Assembly: GCA_021779695.1 (NCBI GenBank)
Contig: JAJYAE010000022.1
Location: forward strand, 1 to 26,338
Origin: Acidobacteriota bacterium
GTDB lineage: Bacteria; Acidobacteriota; Terriglobia; Terriglobales; Acidobacteriaceae
Direction of reading: 5' to 3'
Length of the DNA stretch: 26,338 nt
Part shown: positions 17,494 to 25,865 of the stretch, in pieces
How the letters are laid out: every line of letters begins with the position of its first letter
How positions within the stretch are numbered: position 1 is the stretch's first letter
Translations under genes and position numbers: made by a program
Notes under the pieces: generated by a model
What the model saw: only the letters and a program-made list of their open reading frames with translations
Told to the model about the DNA's origin: nothing
The model's database searches: none

Positions 17494-19110
17494 ATGGAGA
17501 CCTCACCACTCACCCCAGAAGCTGCCCTCGTCGACTCCGCTCCGACCAGCGCGAGCCCAGCGACATCCTCATCCCCGTGGATTCGGCTCTTCAATCGGAT
17601 TTTCACTCGCAACTTGATGAGCCTTGCAATGCTGGCGGCGATTACTGTGATTTCGTCGGGAGCCCTGCGCGTCCCGGGAGATTTGCTTCATGATCCTGAC
17701 TTGTGGTGGCACCTTGCGGATGCGCGCATCCTGACTACGACGCACCACTTCATCCGGACGGAGCCGTATTCCTTCACGGTGGCGGGGAATCGGTGGGTGA
17801 ACCCGGAGTGGGCCTCCGAGCTCGTCTACTGGATTGGTTACAGCACAGTTGGCCTCCGAGGGTTGTATGTCGCCACGTTCCTCGTTCTCTTTTCCAATGT
17901 GCTTCTGATCTACTTTCGAAGCTTGTGGCGATCGGGCCATGCGGGTGCAGCATTCTGGGCCACAGGCATCGGCTATTTTCTGATGACAGTGAATGCGGGT
18001 CCACGCACGATTGCGGTCGCTTACATCTTGATGTCTCTGGAGATGGTGATCCTGGAAGCTGCGGAACGAGGCAATCTGCGCTGGCTGTGGCTTCTGCCCC
18101 TTTTGTTTTGTATCTGGGTCAACTCGCATGGCAGCTGGCTGATCGGGTTAGGCCTCTTCGTTCTCTACATTCTCTGCGGGTGGTTTCCGTTCCGGAAGGG
18201 GACTTTCGAGCAGGCTGGATTCTCCAGGGAGGCGCGAACCAAACTACTGTCTGTTCTGGGGGCGAGCGTGGCCGCGCTGATCGTAAATCCTTACGGATGG
18301 CGTCTGGTTTGGAATCCCTTTGACATGATGATGTATCAGAAGCTGAACATTCACAATGTGCTGGAATGGCAACCTCTGAATCTGGAAATGCTCGCGGCCA
18401 AGATTGGGGTTGGGTGTCTCGGAGCGGTCATCCTGGCCAACTGCCTGCGCAGCCGTAAGTGGTCCATCTTTGAAATGGCGCTGTTCGCTTTTGCCTGGTA
18501 CTCAGCGTTCGACCATGTACGTTTCCTCTTTATGGCTGCGGTCCTGACGACCCCGATCCTGGCGGTGGAAATGGAGCGCCTGCTCTACCTCGAATCCGAT
18601 AAGAAGACAATCCCGGTGATGAATATGCTGATGGTGGCCGGGGCCATTGCCTTCATCGTTCATTTCTTCCCGACCGACAAAAGCATGCAGAAAGGCATGA
18701 GCGAGACTTTTCCAATGAAGACGATTGCATCGATCCAGCCCTCCTGGCGGACATTGAACGACGATGGACTGGGTGGAATCATGGATCTGGAGGGAAAGCC
18801 GACATTCATCGATTCGCGGTTCGACACGTTTGAACATCACGGTGTCTTCAAAGACTTTCTGGATATTGTGTACATTCGAAACACCTATGCGGATCTGGAT
18901 AAATACCGAATCGATCATGTGCTGGTGAATGCCAAGTCGTCGATCGCCTACATGCTGCTCCACCACCCCGGGTGGAAGTTGGCGCAGACGGAAGGCGCAG
19001 GAGACCGCAGCTATGATCTGATCGTCCGCAGCACTGCAGGAAACGCGAATTGCATGCCGGCAACGCAGGGGCAACCTGCGGCGTCGGTCTCTGACACGGG
19101 CCGGCATTGA
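17494..19110 (+). CDS. GT-C-like polytopic membrane protein, possible glycosyltransferase
   Basis: A 538-aa membrane protein. After a Pro/Ser/Ala-rich N-terminus come about ten helices and a C-terminal soluble domain of roughly 140 residues. The first extracytoplasmic loop carries DPDLWWHLADARILTTTHHFIRTEPYSFTVAGNRWVNPEWASELVYW. This acidic/aromatic loop pattern after helix 1 is seen in GT-C-type glycosyltransferases and related uncharacterised proteins of Acidobacteria and Myxococcota. The C-terminal part (FIDSRFDTFEHHGVFKDFLDI, then YRIDHVLVNAKSSIAYMLLHHPGWKL) is typical of that group. ATG 17494 gives METSPLTPE; GTG 17473 is also in frame, and neither has a good ribosome-binding site. It is 63 nt upstream of the DppB-type gene. 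The donor and acceptor are unknown. Confidence 0.75.
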   Translation: METSPLTPEAALVDSAPTSASPATSSSPWIRLFNRIFTRNLMSLAMLAAITVISSGALRVPGDLLHDPDLWWHLADARILTTTHHFIRTEPYSFTVAGNRWVNPEWASELVYWIGYSTVGLRGLYVATFLVLFSNVLLIYFRSLWRSGHAGAAFWATGIGYFLMTVNAGPRTIAVAYILMSLEMVILEAAERGNLRWLWLLPLLFCIWVNSHGSWLIGLGLFVLYILCGWFPFRKGTFEQAGFSREARTKLLSVLGASVAALIVNPYGWRLVWNPFDMMMYQKLNIHNVLEWQPLNLEMLAAKIGVGCLGAVILANCLRSRKWSIFEMALFAFAWYSAFDHVRFLFMAAVLTTPILAVEMERLLYLESDKKTIPVMNMLMVAGAIAFIVHFFPTDKSMQKGMSETFPMKTIASIQPSWRTLNDDGLGGIMDLEGKPTFIDSRFDTFEHHGVFKDFLDIVYIRNTYADLDKYRIDHVLVNAKSSIAYMLLHHPGWKLAQTEGAGDRSYDLIVRSTAGNANCMPATQGQPAASVSDTGRH

Positions 19111-19173
19111 GACCGGTCTCGACTTGAATCGAGCGCGTTGTTTGCGCATGAATGCAACCAGGCGAGGAAAGTG

Positions 19174-20103
19174 ATGCGGAGCTTGCGCAGGCTGCTTCTG
19201 GCCGTGCCGGTGGTCTGGCTGGTGGTGTCGCTCGTCTTTCTGCTGATTCACCTTGTTCCCGGCGACCCGGTTCTGCAGATGCTGGGAGATGGAGCGACGC
19301 CTGCGGATATTGGCGCGCTGCGGCACGCTTACGGGCTGGACCTGCCGCTTTGGCAGCAATATCTTCGCTACTGGATCGGTGTGCTGCACGGCGATTTGGG
19401 AAGCTCAATCCGCCTGCATGATACGGTGGCGCATTTGATTATGGCGCGCTATCCATACACCCTGGTTCTCACGCTGGCGGCACTGGTGCTGGCGTTGCTC
19501 CTGGCGCTTCCCGCCGGTATTCTAGCCGCGTTGCAACGCGGCCGCTGGCAGGATCAGCTCCTATCCGTAACCAGCCTCGGCGGGCTCTCCGTGCCCGGAC
19601 TTGTACTGGGGCCGGTGCTGATTCTGGCGGTCTCGATTCATCTGGGCTGGCTGCCCGTCTCTGGCGCGAGCGGCGGCCAGCGTGGGATTGAGTGGCCATA
19701 TCTCGTGCTCCCTGCCCTAGCAATGGGCGCTTCTCTGGCGGCAATCCTGACGCGCATGGTTCGCACCACCATGCTGGAGGAACTGGGGCAGGACTACATT
19801 CGCACGGCCCGCGCCAAGGGGCTGACCGAAGCCGCGGTGGTTTGCCGCCACGCCCTGCCGAATGCACTGGTTCCCATTCTCACCGTGGTCGGGCTGCAAT
19901 TTGGAGCTCTGCTGGCCGGTGCGGTGGTGACGGAGACGATCTTCAGTTGGCCGGGGCTGGGGCGGCTTGTGGTGAGCGCCATCTCCAATCGCGATTACGC
20001 GCTGGTACAGGGATGTCTCCTCTCGATCGGACTCACTTATGTCCTGGTGAATCTGATGACGGATGCCATCTACGCTTGGGTCAACCCGCGGATGCGCAGG
20101 TGA
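19174..20103 (+). CDS. DppB/OppB-type peptide ABC transporter permease
   Basis: A 309-aa inner-membrane permease of the dipeptide/oligopeptide/nickel family. MRSLRRLLLAVPVVWLVVSLVFLLIHLVPGDPV is the classic DppB N-terminus, and the EAA-loop reads YIRTARAKGLTEAAVVCRHALPNALVP. ATG 19174 has GAGGA 5 nt upstream; the frame opens at 19138. Its usual partner, a DppC-type permease, is present but on the opposite strand about 1 kb downstream (21116-21985). The substrate-binding protein and the two ATPases of a complete importer are not in the window. Confidence 0.93.
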   Translation: MRSLRRLLLAVPVVWLVVSLVFLLIHLVPGDPVLQMLGDGATPADIGALRHAYGLDLPLWQQYLRYWIGVLHGDLGSSIRLHDTVAHLIMARYPYTLVLTLAALVLALLLALPAGILAALQRGRWQDQLLSVTSLGGLSVPGLVLGPVLILAVSIHLGWLPVSGASGGQRGIEWPYLVLPALAMGASLAAILTRMVRTTMLEELGQDYIRTARAKGLTEAAVVCRHALPNALVPILTVVGLQFGALLAGAVVTETIFSWPGLGRLVVSAISNRDYALVQGCLLSIGLTYVLVNLMTDAIYAWVNPRMRR

Positions 20104-20137
20104 GCGAAGGAATCCCGGAAATAGAGCGGGCCGCGGC

Positions 20138-20608
20138 TCACGGGGTTGTATTCGGAATTTTCACAATCTCCGGGTGGAGCAGTCCATCCGGGCCGATGGA
20201 CAGATACCCGATGGTGGCGGGCAAATCAAAGCGGCGCGGGCCGCAGGAGCCCGGATTCATGAAGAGAATGCTCCGATGCCATTCGATAAGGGGCCGGTGA
20301 GTGTGACCGAAGAGAACAGCCGAAAACTTTGCTGCCGCAGGACTCAGGTTGAGTGTCGAGCGGTCGTGCAAAAGGTAGAGGTAGTGCCCTTCAAAGAAAA
20401 GGACATCGGTTTCCGGCAATTTGCTGCAGAGACCAGTGCGATCAACATTGCCGCGAACCGCGTGGACCGGAGCGATTCGTCGCAGGGCTTTGAGAATGGC
20501 GGCATCGCCGACGTCGCCCAGGTGTAGTATTCGCTCGACTCCGGCGAGGAGGGGCGGAACCTCAGGACGGAGCAGGCCGTGGGTGTCGCTGAGGACACCC
20601 CACTTCAT
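20138..20608 (-). CDS. YfcE/MJ0936-type metallophosphoesterase
   Basis: A 156-aa calcineurin-like phosphoesterase. All metal-site motifs are visible: LSDTHG (Asp8, His10), LHLGDVGD, VRGNVDR, LLHD and LFGHTHRP. The family hydrolyses phosphodiesters with Mn2+ or similar metals; the physiological substrate is generally unknown. The ATG overlaps the stop of the upstream zinc-ribbon gene by 4 nt (ATGA), so the two are translated together. It converges on the DppB gene with 34 nt between stops. The length is normal for the family. Confidence 0.92.
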   Translation of the reverse strand: MKWGVLSDTHGLLRPEVPPLLAGVERILHLGDVGDAAILKALRRIAPVHAVRGNVDRTGLCSKLPETDVLFFEGHYLYLLHDRSTLNLSPAAAKFSAVLFGHTHRPLIEWHRSILFMNPGSCGPRRFDLPATIGYLSIGPDGLLHPEIVKIPNTTP

Positions 20609-21108
20609 CGGCTAAAGCTCAGCAGTTGTGTCAGCCTCGTGAGCGGGCTGCGTTTCGGCGCTTCCCATGGACGGGCAAAGGGGTCAAGGATCTGGCGAAG
20701 GGCGCCTGGTCTTGCCAAATCTTCCAAAGCCATGCAATAAATGCCGGTCCAGTTTCTTTGCCAGCGCCAGCCTTTGCCAATCACGCGCGAATTCTTTTCA
20801 ATGTGTGCTGTTGCGTGCTCTGCCGAAAGAGGCTGGACGCAATGGGGGCAACGTGGTGAAGCGTTAGCGCGGAAACTGCCGCCGCATGGGCACGAGGCCA
20901 GGAGCGGTTCCCACGCTTCTTCAATCACCTGGTAGTTGCCGCTGGAGGGTGGCATGGTCGCCGGGAAGAAGCGCCTGTATGAGCAGGTTGCCAGCATGCC
21001 GCACGTGTCGCAGTATGCGTAGGCAGACTCTCCAAATCCGGAGTGCCACAATGAGTAGCGATAGTTGCGCGAGCAGTGTTCACAATCCCCTGCGTACAAC
21101 TTATTCAT
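20605..21108 (-). CDS. Zinc-ribbon-like protein of unknown function
   Basis: A 167-aa cytoplasmic protein, not recognised. It starts MNKLYAGDCEHCSRNYRYSLW and holds several Cys pairs: CEHC (9-12), CDTC, CPCG and CPHC. These probably form two zinc ribbons or rubredoxin-like knuckles, one N-terminal and one near residue 90-110. A tryptophan-rich segment (GKGWRWQRNWTGIYCMALED) follows. ATG 21108 begins 7 nt after the DppC stop; the frame also extends upstream into the DppC gene, but this start places the first Cys pair at a usual position. It overlaps the phosphoesterase by 4 nt. The operon order DppC, this protein, phosphoesterase gives no clear function. Confidence 0.75.
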   Translation of the reverse strand: MNKLYAGDCEHCSRNYRYSLWHSGFGESAYAYCDTCGMLATCSYRRFFPATMPPSSGNYQVIEEAWEPLLASCPCGGSFRANASPRCPHCVQPLSAEHATAHIEKNSRVIGKGWRWQRNWTGIYCMALEDLARPGALRQILDPFARPWEAPKRSPLTRLTQLLSFSR

Positions 21109-21115
21109 GATTTCA

Positions 21116-21985
21116 TCATATCCCGAGTTCCAAGCGGGTTCGTGGGTCGAGTTGGTCGCGCAAAGCGTCGCCAAGAAGGTTGAAACCGAGCACGGAAGAC
21201 GCTACGGCGCAGGCTGGGAAGAGGACGAGGTGGGGCGAGTCGAAGAGATGAAGACGCGCGTCGTTGAGCATGGCGCCCCAACTGGGAGCGGGTGCGGGAA
21301 TGCCGAGACCGAGAAAGGAAAGAGTGGCTTCAGCCAGAATAACTCCCGCCATTCCAATAGTTGCCTGCACCAGGACAGGCTGAATGACGTTGGGAAGAAT
21401 GTGTCGAAAGAAGATTCGCGGGCCGCTGGCGCCGAGCGCCCTTGCGGCATCAACATACTCGCGCTCGCGCACGGCGAGGACCTGTGCGCGGACCAGGCGC
21501 GCGTATCCTGCCCACCCTCCGATGGCCAATGCGAGAACCAGATTAGTAAACCCCGCGCCGAGAAAAGCTGCGAATGCGATGGCGAGCAGGATGCCCGGCA
21601 GGGCGAGAAATGTATTCATCGCAAAGGTTGTGAGCGCGGTGTCAACCCATCCGCCGAGATAGCCGGCAAGACCGCCGATGGCGAGGCCCAGGGCTAGCGA
21701 TATCGAAACGACGCTGACAGAAACTGCCAGCGAAATCCGCGCGCCCCAGACCAGGCGCGAGAAACTATCGCGGCCTAGCTCGTCGGTACCGGCCCAATGC
21801 GTACTGCTCGGGCCTTCGAGACGATGGAGGAGATCAATCTTCGCAGGATTGTAAGGGGCGATCCAAGGCGCTGCGATTCCGGCCAGGACAAAGCTCCCGA
21901 GCAGAATCATTCCGGCCAGCACAAGCGGCTGCCGTTTCAATCTTCGAGCAAGGGCCTCGAATCGTCGAGATGGAAGTTGGGCCAT
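21116..21985 (-). CDS. DppC/OppC-type peptide ABC transporter permease
   Basis: A 289-aa inner-membrane permease. The N-terminus (RRLKRQPLVLAGMILLGSFVLAGIAAPWIAPYNP) and HWAGTDELGRDSFSRLVWGARISL are diagnostic of DppC proteins. The EAA-loop is YVDAARALGASGPRIFFRHILPN, and SFLGLGIPAPAPSWGAML lies near the end. ATG 21985 and GTG 21991 are both possible starts. It would pair with the DppB-type protein at 19174-20103, which is on the other strand. It is divergent from the CAP-domain gene with 52 nt between starts and leads an operon with the zinc-ribbon protein and the phosphoesterase. Confidence 0.93.
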   Translation of the reverse strand: MAQLPSRRFEALARRLKRQPLVLAGMILLGSFVLAGIAAPWIAPYNPAKIDLLHRLEGPSSTHWAGTDELGRDSFSRLVWGARISLAVSVSVVSISLALGLAIGGLAGYLGGWVDTALTTFAMNTFLALPGILLAIAFAAFLGAGFTNLVLALAIGGWAGYARLVRAQVLAVREREYVDAARALGASGPRIFFRHILPNVIQPVLVQATIGMAGVILAEATLSFLGLGIPAPAPSWGAMLNDARLHLFDSPHLVLFPACAVASSVLGFNLLGDALRDQLDPRTRLELGI

Positions 21986-22037
21986 GGACACAGAAAGAAT
22001 ACCGCGACAGTCGCGCAGAAGTCGGGTTCAATAAGAC

Positions 22038-22838
22038 ATGCGCACTTTTCATTTTGCAATTGGAGTATTGTTGTGGACGGCCGTTGCCCTGGGAAGTGCT
22101 GCGGCACAATCCCGATACGATTCGCAGCAGAGGAACAGCGACGGCATGCGCGAGGCCGGAGAGCAGCTGCTTGCCCTGGCAAACCAGGCGCGCGCCGAAC
22201 ACGGAGCGCCGCCGCTTGAGTGGGACGGTAACCTGGCACAAGCGGCGCGGCAGCACTGCTTGCGCATGGCAGCCGAAGGTCCGATCGCGCACCGGTACGC
22301 AGGGGAGCCGGATGTATCCGAGCGCGCCGGCCAGGCCGGAGCGCATTTCAGCTTAATTGAAGAGAACGTCGCCGTCGGTCCATCCGCTGGTGAGATTCAC
22401 GACGAGTGGATGCACTCGCCAGGACATCGCAGGAATTTGCTGAATCCGGCGGTGAACCGCGTGGGCATTGCCGTGGTGGCGGCGCGCGGCACTCTCTACG
22501 CGGTTGCCGATTATGACCGTGGAGTACAGGCGCTGAGCCTTGGAGAGGTGGAGGGGCGTGTGGCGCAGATGCTGCAACCCAGCGGTATCGCGATTCTGAG
22601 CCAACACGCAGTGGCGCGCGCAGCTTGCAGAATGGATGACGGTCTTCCGCGACTGGATGCCGAGGGAATGCCGCATTTCATCATGCGCTGGCAGGACTCT
22701 GATCTGACGAGGCTGCCGCAGGCGCTGAGGCAAAAGATGGCGACCGGCGCCTATCGCCGCGCAGAGGTGGGAAGCTGTTCTGCGCAGGGTTTGCAGGGAA
22801 CCTTCACGGCCTATCGAGTTGCAGTTCTGCTTTACTGA
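22038..22838 (+). CDS. Secreted CAP-domain (SCP/PR1-like) protein
   Basis: A 266-aa exported protein. The signal peptide is MRTFHFAIGVLLWTAVALGSAAAQ with likely cleavage after AAA. The CAP domain (about 40-160) has the family pattern: LLALANQARAEHGAPPLEWDGNLAQAARQHCLRMA, then ISH-like IAHRYAG, ENVAVG, HDEWMHSPGHRRNLLNP and VGIAVV. Its His and Glu residues suggest the usual surface cavity. The C-terminal 100 residues are not recognised and hold two cysteines that could form a disulfide. Bacterial CAP proteins are extracellular with unclear roles. It stands alone between a divergent DppC gene and a convergent GT39 gene; the ribosome-binding site is weak. Confidence 0.9.
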   Translation: MRTFHFAIGVLLWTAVALGSAAAQSRYDSQQRNSDGMREAGEQLLALANQARAEHGAPPLEWDGNLAQAARQHCLRMAAEGPIAHRYAGEPDVSERAGQAGAHFSLIEENVAVGPSAGEIHDEWMHSPGHRRNLLNPAVNRVGIAVVAARGTLYAVADYDRGVQALSLGEVEGRVAQMLQPSGIAILSQHAVARAACRMDDGLPRLDAEGMPHFIMRWQDSDLTRLPQALRQKMATGAYRRAEVGSCSAQGLQGTFTAYRVAVLLY

Positions 22839-22859
22839 TCTCGATGGGGCAAGTGAGAA

Positions 22860-24383
22860 TCAGCCGAAATTCTGATGGCTCTTCCAGAGTTGTGCCCATG
22901 ATTCGCGGGGCGGGCCACAAACAAAGATGTCGGGATGATAGACGCTCTCTTCGTTGCGAATGCCTTCAGCATTGCCGTCATGGCCGGCCCAGCGGCAGGC
23001 AGTGAAGATGGAGTTGGCCTGGTCCTGCGTGAGGCCGATGACGATGAGCGTTGTGGGAGGAGGCGTGGGATAGCCCCGCAACCATTCGGAGTTGGTGGTA
23101 CCGATGGGCGCGGGAAGCCCGTACTCTGGGCCCAGCACATCAATCGCGCCGTATTCACCGTAATTCGCTGTTGTGATGCCGAGGTGTGCCCGCTGCTCGG
23201 GCGTGAGTGAGTCGCGGATACTTGCGACCGTGTGGACGAGTTGGTGCCAGCCGAATTCCTCACGCAGATCGCTGTTGTGGCGCAGAGCGAAATCGCGCAA
23301 TGGGCCGGAAGCTGCGAGCGGCACAATCAGCATGATGATGTACGCTCCGATGGAGACGACCCCCGCAAAGTAGATGGTTGCGAGGCTGCGACGGCCAAGC
23401 TTGGGCAGACTCAGGAGCCATCGCTCCGCTGTCGCCGCACCCATGGCAATCAGCATGGGGTACACAGGCGCGACATAGTAAAAGCGGCCTTTGTCCAGAT
23501 AAAAAAATACCACCGGCACAAGATACATCCAGCCCAGCATGCGATAACTGCGGCTGCGAAAGAATGCGATCAGGCCGGTAATCCAGAGGGGGATGGAGAA
23601 GAGATTTGCGCCGTAGAGGAACTGTTTGACGAGGAAGCCATCTGCACGTCCGCCCCTGACATCCCGCATGTGGATGTGCTGGAGAAAGCGGTAGCAGACG
23701 AATTCGTGCTGCATCAGCCAGACGAAATTCGGCAGGAAGATGAGGAGCGCGAGAGCCACCCCTGCCCAGAACCAGCCACTGCGCAGTTGGCTGCGCGCCG
23801 AGGAGAAGAGAAGTCCTGCCACCAGGCCCGCGATGAAAAAGACGATTGAGTATTTGGTTTCAAGGCCCAGCCCCAGGAAAGCGCCCACAGCGAGCCACCA
23901 GCGCGCATCGCCTGTTGTGAGAAGGCGCACCACCGCCCAGGCCGTAAGCACCCACCAGAGAAAGTCAAAACTGGTGTACTGAAACTCGGTGCCGCTGAAG
24001 AGCGGCAACGGCGAGAGCGCAACGGAAAGCGCTGCGGCAAACTGGGCAAGCCGGCCACCACCCAGGTCTCGCGCCATCAGGCCGCTGATCACGATGATCA
24101 CCGCCTGCGCCAGGACAGAGAACAGGCGCAACCCCACCATGGATAAGCCGAAAAGGGCCAACGCGAGGTGCTCGACGAACGGCGTGAGCGGGGGATACGC
24201 AACGAAGCCCCAGGCCATTTGGCGCGCATCGCTCAGGAACTGCAACTCGTCTCGATGGAAGCCGTATCGTCCATTCGTTGCGATGTGCAGAAGAGCAACC
24301 GCTCCAGCGAGCGCGAGAAGGCGAAGCAGATCCTGGCGCGCGCTGGGACTGTGAATGAGTTGGTCCCGGTCTTCTTCGAGCAT
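22860..24383 (-). CDS. GT39/ArnT-like membrane glycosyltransferase
   Basis: A 507-aa inner-membrane protein with about ten to twelve helices. The first periplasmic loop carries GRYGFHRDELQFLSDARQMAWGFVAYPPLTPF. This includes the Asp-Glu pair and the YPPL segment expected in PMT/ArnT-type enzymes that use polyprenyl-phosphate sugars. LETKYSIVFF and DKGRFYYVAPVYPML are further family landmarks, and a C-terminal soluble domain of about 130 residues follows. ATG 24383 has GGAGG 5 nt upstream. It starts 24 nt after the HAD gene and is probably cotranscribed with it. The acceptor (lipid, protein or polysaccharide) is not predictable. Confidence 0.88.
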   Translation of the reverse strand: MLEEDRDQLIHSPSARQDLLRLLALAGAVALLHIATNGRYGFHRDELQFLSDARQMAWGFVAYPPLTPFVEHLALALFGLSMVGLRLFSVLAQAVIIVISGLMARDLGGGRLAQFAAALSVALSPLPLFSGTEFQYTSFDFLWWVLTAWAVVRLLTTGDARWWLAVGAFLGLGLETKYSIVFFIAGLVAGLLFSSARSQLRSGWFWAGVALALLIFLPNFVWLMQHEFVCYRFLQHIHMRDVRGGRADGFLVKQFLYGANLFSIPLWITGLIAFFRSRSYRMLGWMYLVPVVFFYLDKGRFYYVAPVYPMLIAMGAATAERWLLSLPKLGRRSLATIYFAGVVSIGAYIIMLIVPLAASGPLRDFALRHNSDLREEFGWHQLVHTVASIRDSLTPEQRAHLGITTANYGEYGAIDVLGPEYGLPAPIGTTNSEWLRGYPTPPPTTLIVIGLTQDQANSIFTACRWAGHDGNAEGIRNEESVYHPDIFVCGPPRESWAQLWKSHQNFG

Positions 24384-24407
24384 TTGACCTCCGCGTCCAG
24401 AGAGACT

Positions 24408-25028
24408 CTACGCGGAATGCAGCGCTCCGGTTCCCTGGCGACGTTCAAACGGCTGTGGCACTCGTACCGAAGCCATGCCGGCTGCGGTTGCAGCCTCGAT
24501 ACCCATGTCAGTATCTTCGAAGACGAGACAGGATGCCGGTGGCACGCCCAGCCGCTTGGCGGCAAGCAAAAAGGCATCCGGCGCAGGCTTCCCATTTTTA
24601 TAGTCCTCCGCGCAGACGAGCGTATCGAACTTGTCGAGCAGGCTCAGCGCCGAGAGCGATCCCACAACAGAACTCCGGCGGCTTCCGGAGACGACTGCCA
24701 GGGGAATGCGGCCATGTTGAGCCTCGATATGCGCGACGACTTCGTCGATGGCCTGTAATTGCGGCAATTGGTCATGGTACAGGGCCTCCTTGCGGTGGGC
24801 CACGGCATCCACAGGCATGTTGAGGCCGTGCATATCATTCAGAGACGCGATGATATCGCGGACCGGCCGGCCGCCCCATGCATAGAAAAGCTCTTCTTCG
24901 AAGGTGCAATTCCACTCGGCAAGAGCCTTCTTCCACGCGACATAATGCAGGGGCATTGAGTCCACGATGGTGCCATCGCAGTCGAAGAGGTAGGCGCGAA
25001 AGTTGCCTTGAGGAATCGGTAGTTTCAT
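24408..25028 (-). CDS. HAD-superfamily sugar phosphatase (YqaB/beta-PGM-like)
   Basis: A 206-aa cytoplasmic hydrolase. Motif I is FDCDGTIVDS with nucleophile Asp16 and acid/base Asp18; motif II is VVSGSRR; motif III is NGKPAPDAF; motif IV is CLVFEDTDMGIEAATAAGM. A helical cap lies between motifs I and II (about 25-90). The whole pattern is that of subfamily IA phosphatases acting on hexose phosphates or phosphorylated sugar acids, or of beta-phosphoglucomutase, which keeps the same residues. The sequence alone does not decide between them. ATG 25028 lacks a strong ribosome-binding site. It lies upstream of the GT39 gene and 45 nt downstream of the AhpD-like gene. Confidence 0.9.
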   Translation of the reverse strand: MKLPIPQGNFRAYLFDCDGTIVDSMPLHYVAWKKALAEWNCTFEEELFYAWGGRPVRDIIASLNDMHGLNMPVDAVAHRKEALYHDQLPQLQAIDEVVAHIEAQHGRIPLAVVSGSRRSSVVGSLSALSLLDKFDTLVCAEDYKNGKPAPDAFLLAAKRLGVPPASCLVFEDTDMGIEAATAAGMASVRVPQPFERRQGTGALHSA

Positions 25029-25073
25029 TGGGGGAAAGACGGGCTCCTTGTTGGTGGGTTTACGAGCAGAAAG

Positions 25074-25655
25074 TCAGCCGGCGTGTGCCGTCGTGGTTTC
25101 GTCCACTTCCGCTGGGCCGCCTTCGCCGGGCTTGGTGGGCTCCATGCGAAGCGCGTTGTTGAAGCGGTTGAAGTAATTGAAGAGGCCGATTGCGCAAAGT
25201 AGCTCCACTACTTCGCCTTCGGAGTAGTAGCGGCGCAGTTCGGCGAATTGCTCGTCGGTGACGGCGTGGGCATCGCGCGTGACGGTCTCAGCAAGGCGCA
25301 ACGCAGCCTTCTCGGCAGGCGTAAAATCCTGGCGCTGCTGCCACTCGGCCAGATGCGCAAGCTGGTCATCGCTCCAGCCCAGGCTGCGGGCCAGAATGGT
25401 ATGGCTGGCCAGACAATATGGTGTGTCATTGACCTGGCTGGTCCGCACGATGATAAGCTCCTTCAGCTTGGTGGAGACCGTGCCGGTATTCAGCACCGCG
25501 CCAAAGTGCGCCTGCATAGTGGCGAAGATTTCAGGCCGGTGCGCCATGACGCGAAACATGTTAGGGACATTGCCGCGCTGGGCAAAGACCTTGTTAAAGA
25601 GCTCAGAGATCTCAGGTGCCACTTCGCTGCGGTCTCGGCGTGAGATGCGGGACAC
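25074..25655 (-). CDS. Carboxymuconolactone decarboxylase/AhpD-like protein
   Basis: A 193-aa all-helical protein of the peroxidase-related CMD family. The core is LKELIIVRTSQVNDTPYCLASHTILARSLGWSDDQL. In AhpD-type enzymes the redox pair is Cys-x-x-Cys followed by His; here the first Cys position reads Thr (DTPYCLASH), so only the second Cys and the His remain. Two-cysteine peroxidase chemistry is therefore doubtful. GTG 25655 is supported by GGAGG about 4 nt upstream and gives the expected N-terminus (MSRISRRDRSEVAPEI). The final 20 residues (KPGEGGPAEVDETTTAHAG) look unstructured. It is probably the first gene of the run with HAD and GT39. Confidence 0.88.
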   Translation of the reverse strand: MSRISRRDRSEVAPEISELFNKVFAQRGNVPNMFRVMAHRPEIFATMQAHFGAVLNTGTVSTKLKELIIVRTSQVNDTPYCLASHTILARSLGWSDDQLAHLAEWQQRQDFTPAEKAALRLAETVTRDAHAVTDEQFAELRRYYSEGEVVELLCAIGLFNYFNRFNNALRMEPTKPGEGGPAEVDETTTAHAG

Positions 25656-25728
25656 GGGGCCTCCTCATTCGGACTCGCTGCCTTTATCCTAACTTTGCGG
25701 CGGGATTCGCGCACGCCCAAGGGCCATT

Positions 25729-25755
25729 TTGACTCCATCGGCGGGGTTTGATAAC
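25729..25755 (+). promoter_or_regulatory. Possible promoter of the tRNA-Asn gene
   Basis: TTGACT (25729-25734) resembles a -35 box, and GATAAC (25750-25755) a -10 box, with a short 15-nt spacer. Transcription would start about 20 nt before the tRNA. The match is moderate and the spacer is short. Confidence 0.35.
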
Positions 25756-25783
25756 TTGAAGAAGAACAATCCAGCGCCAGACA

Positions 25784-25860
<77 letters not shown>

Positions 25861-25865
25861 TCTTT

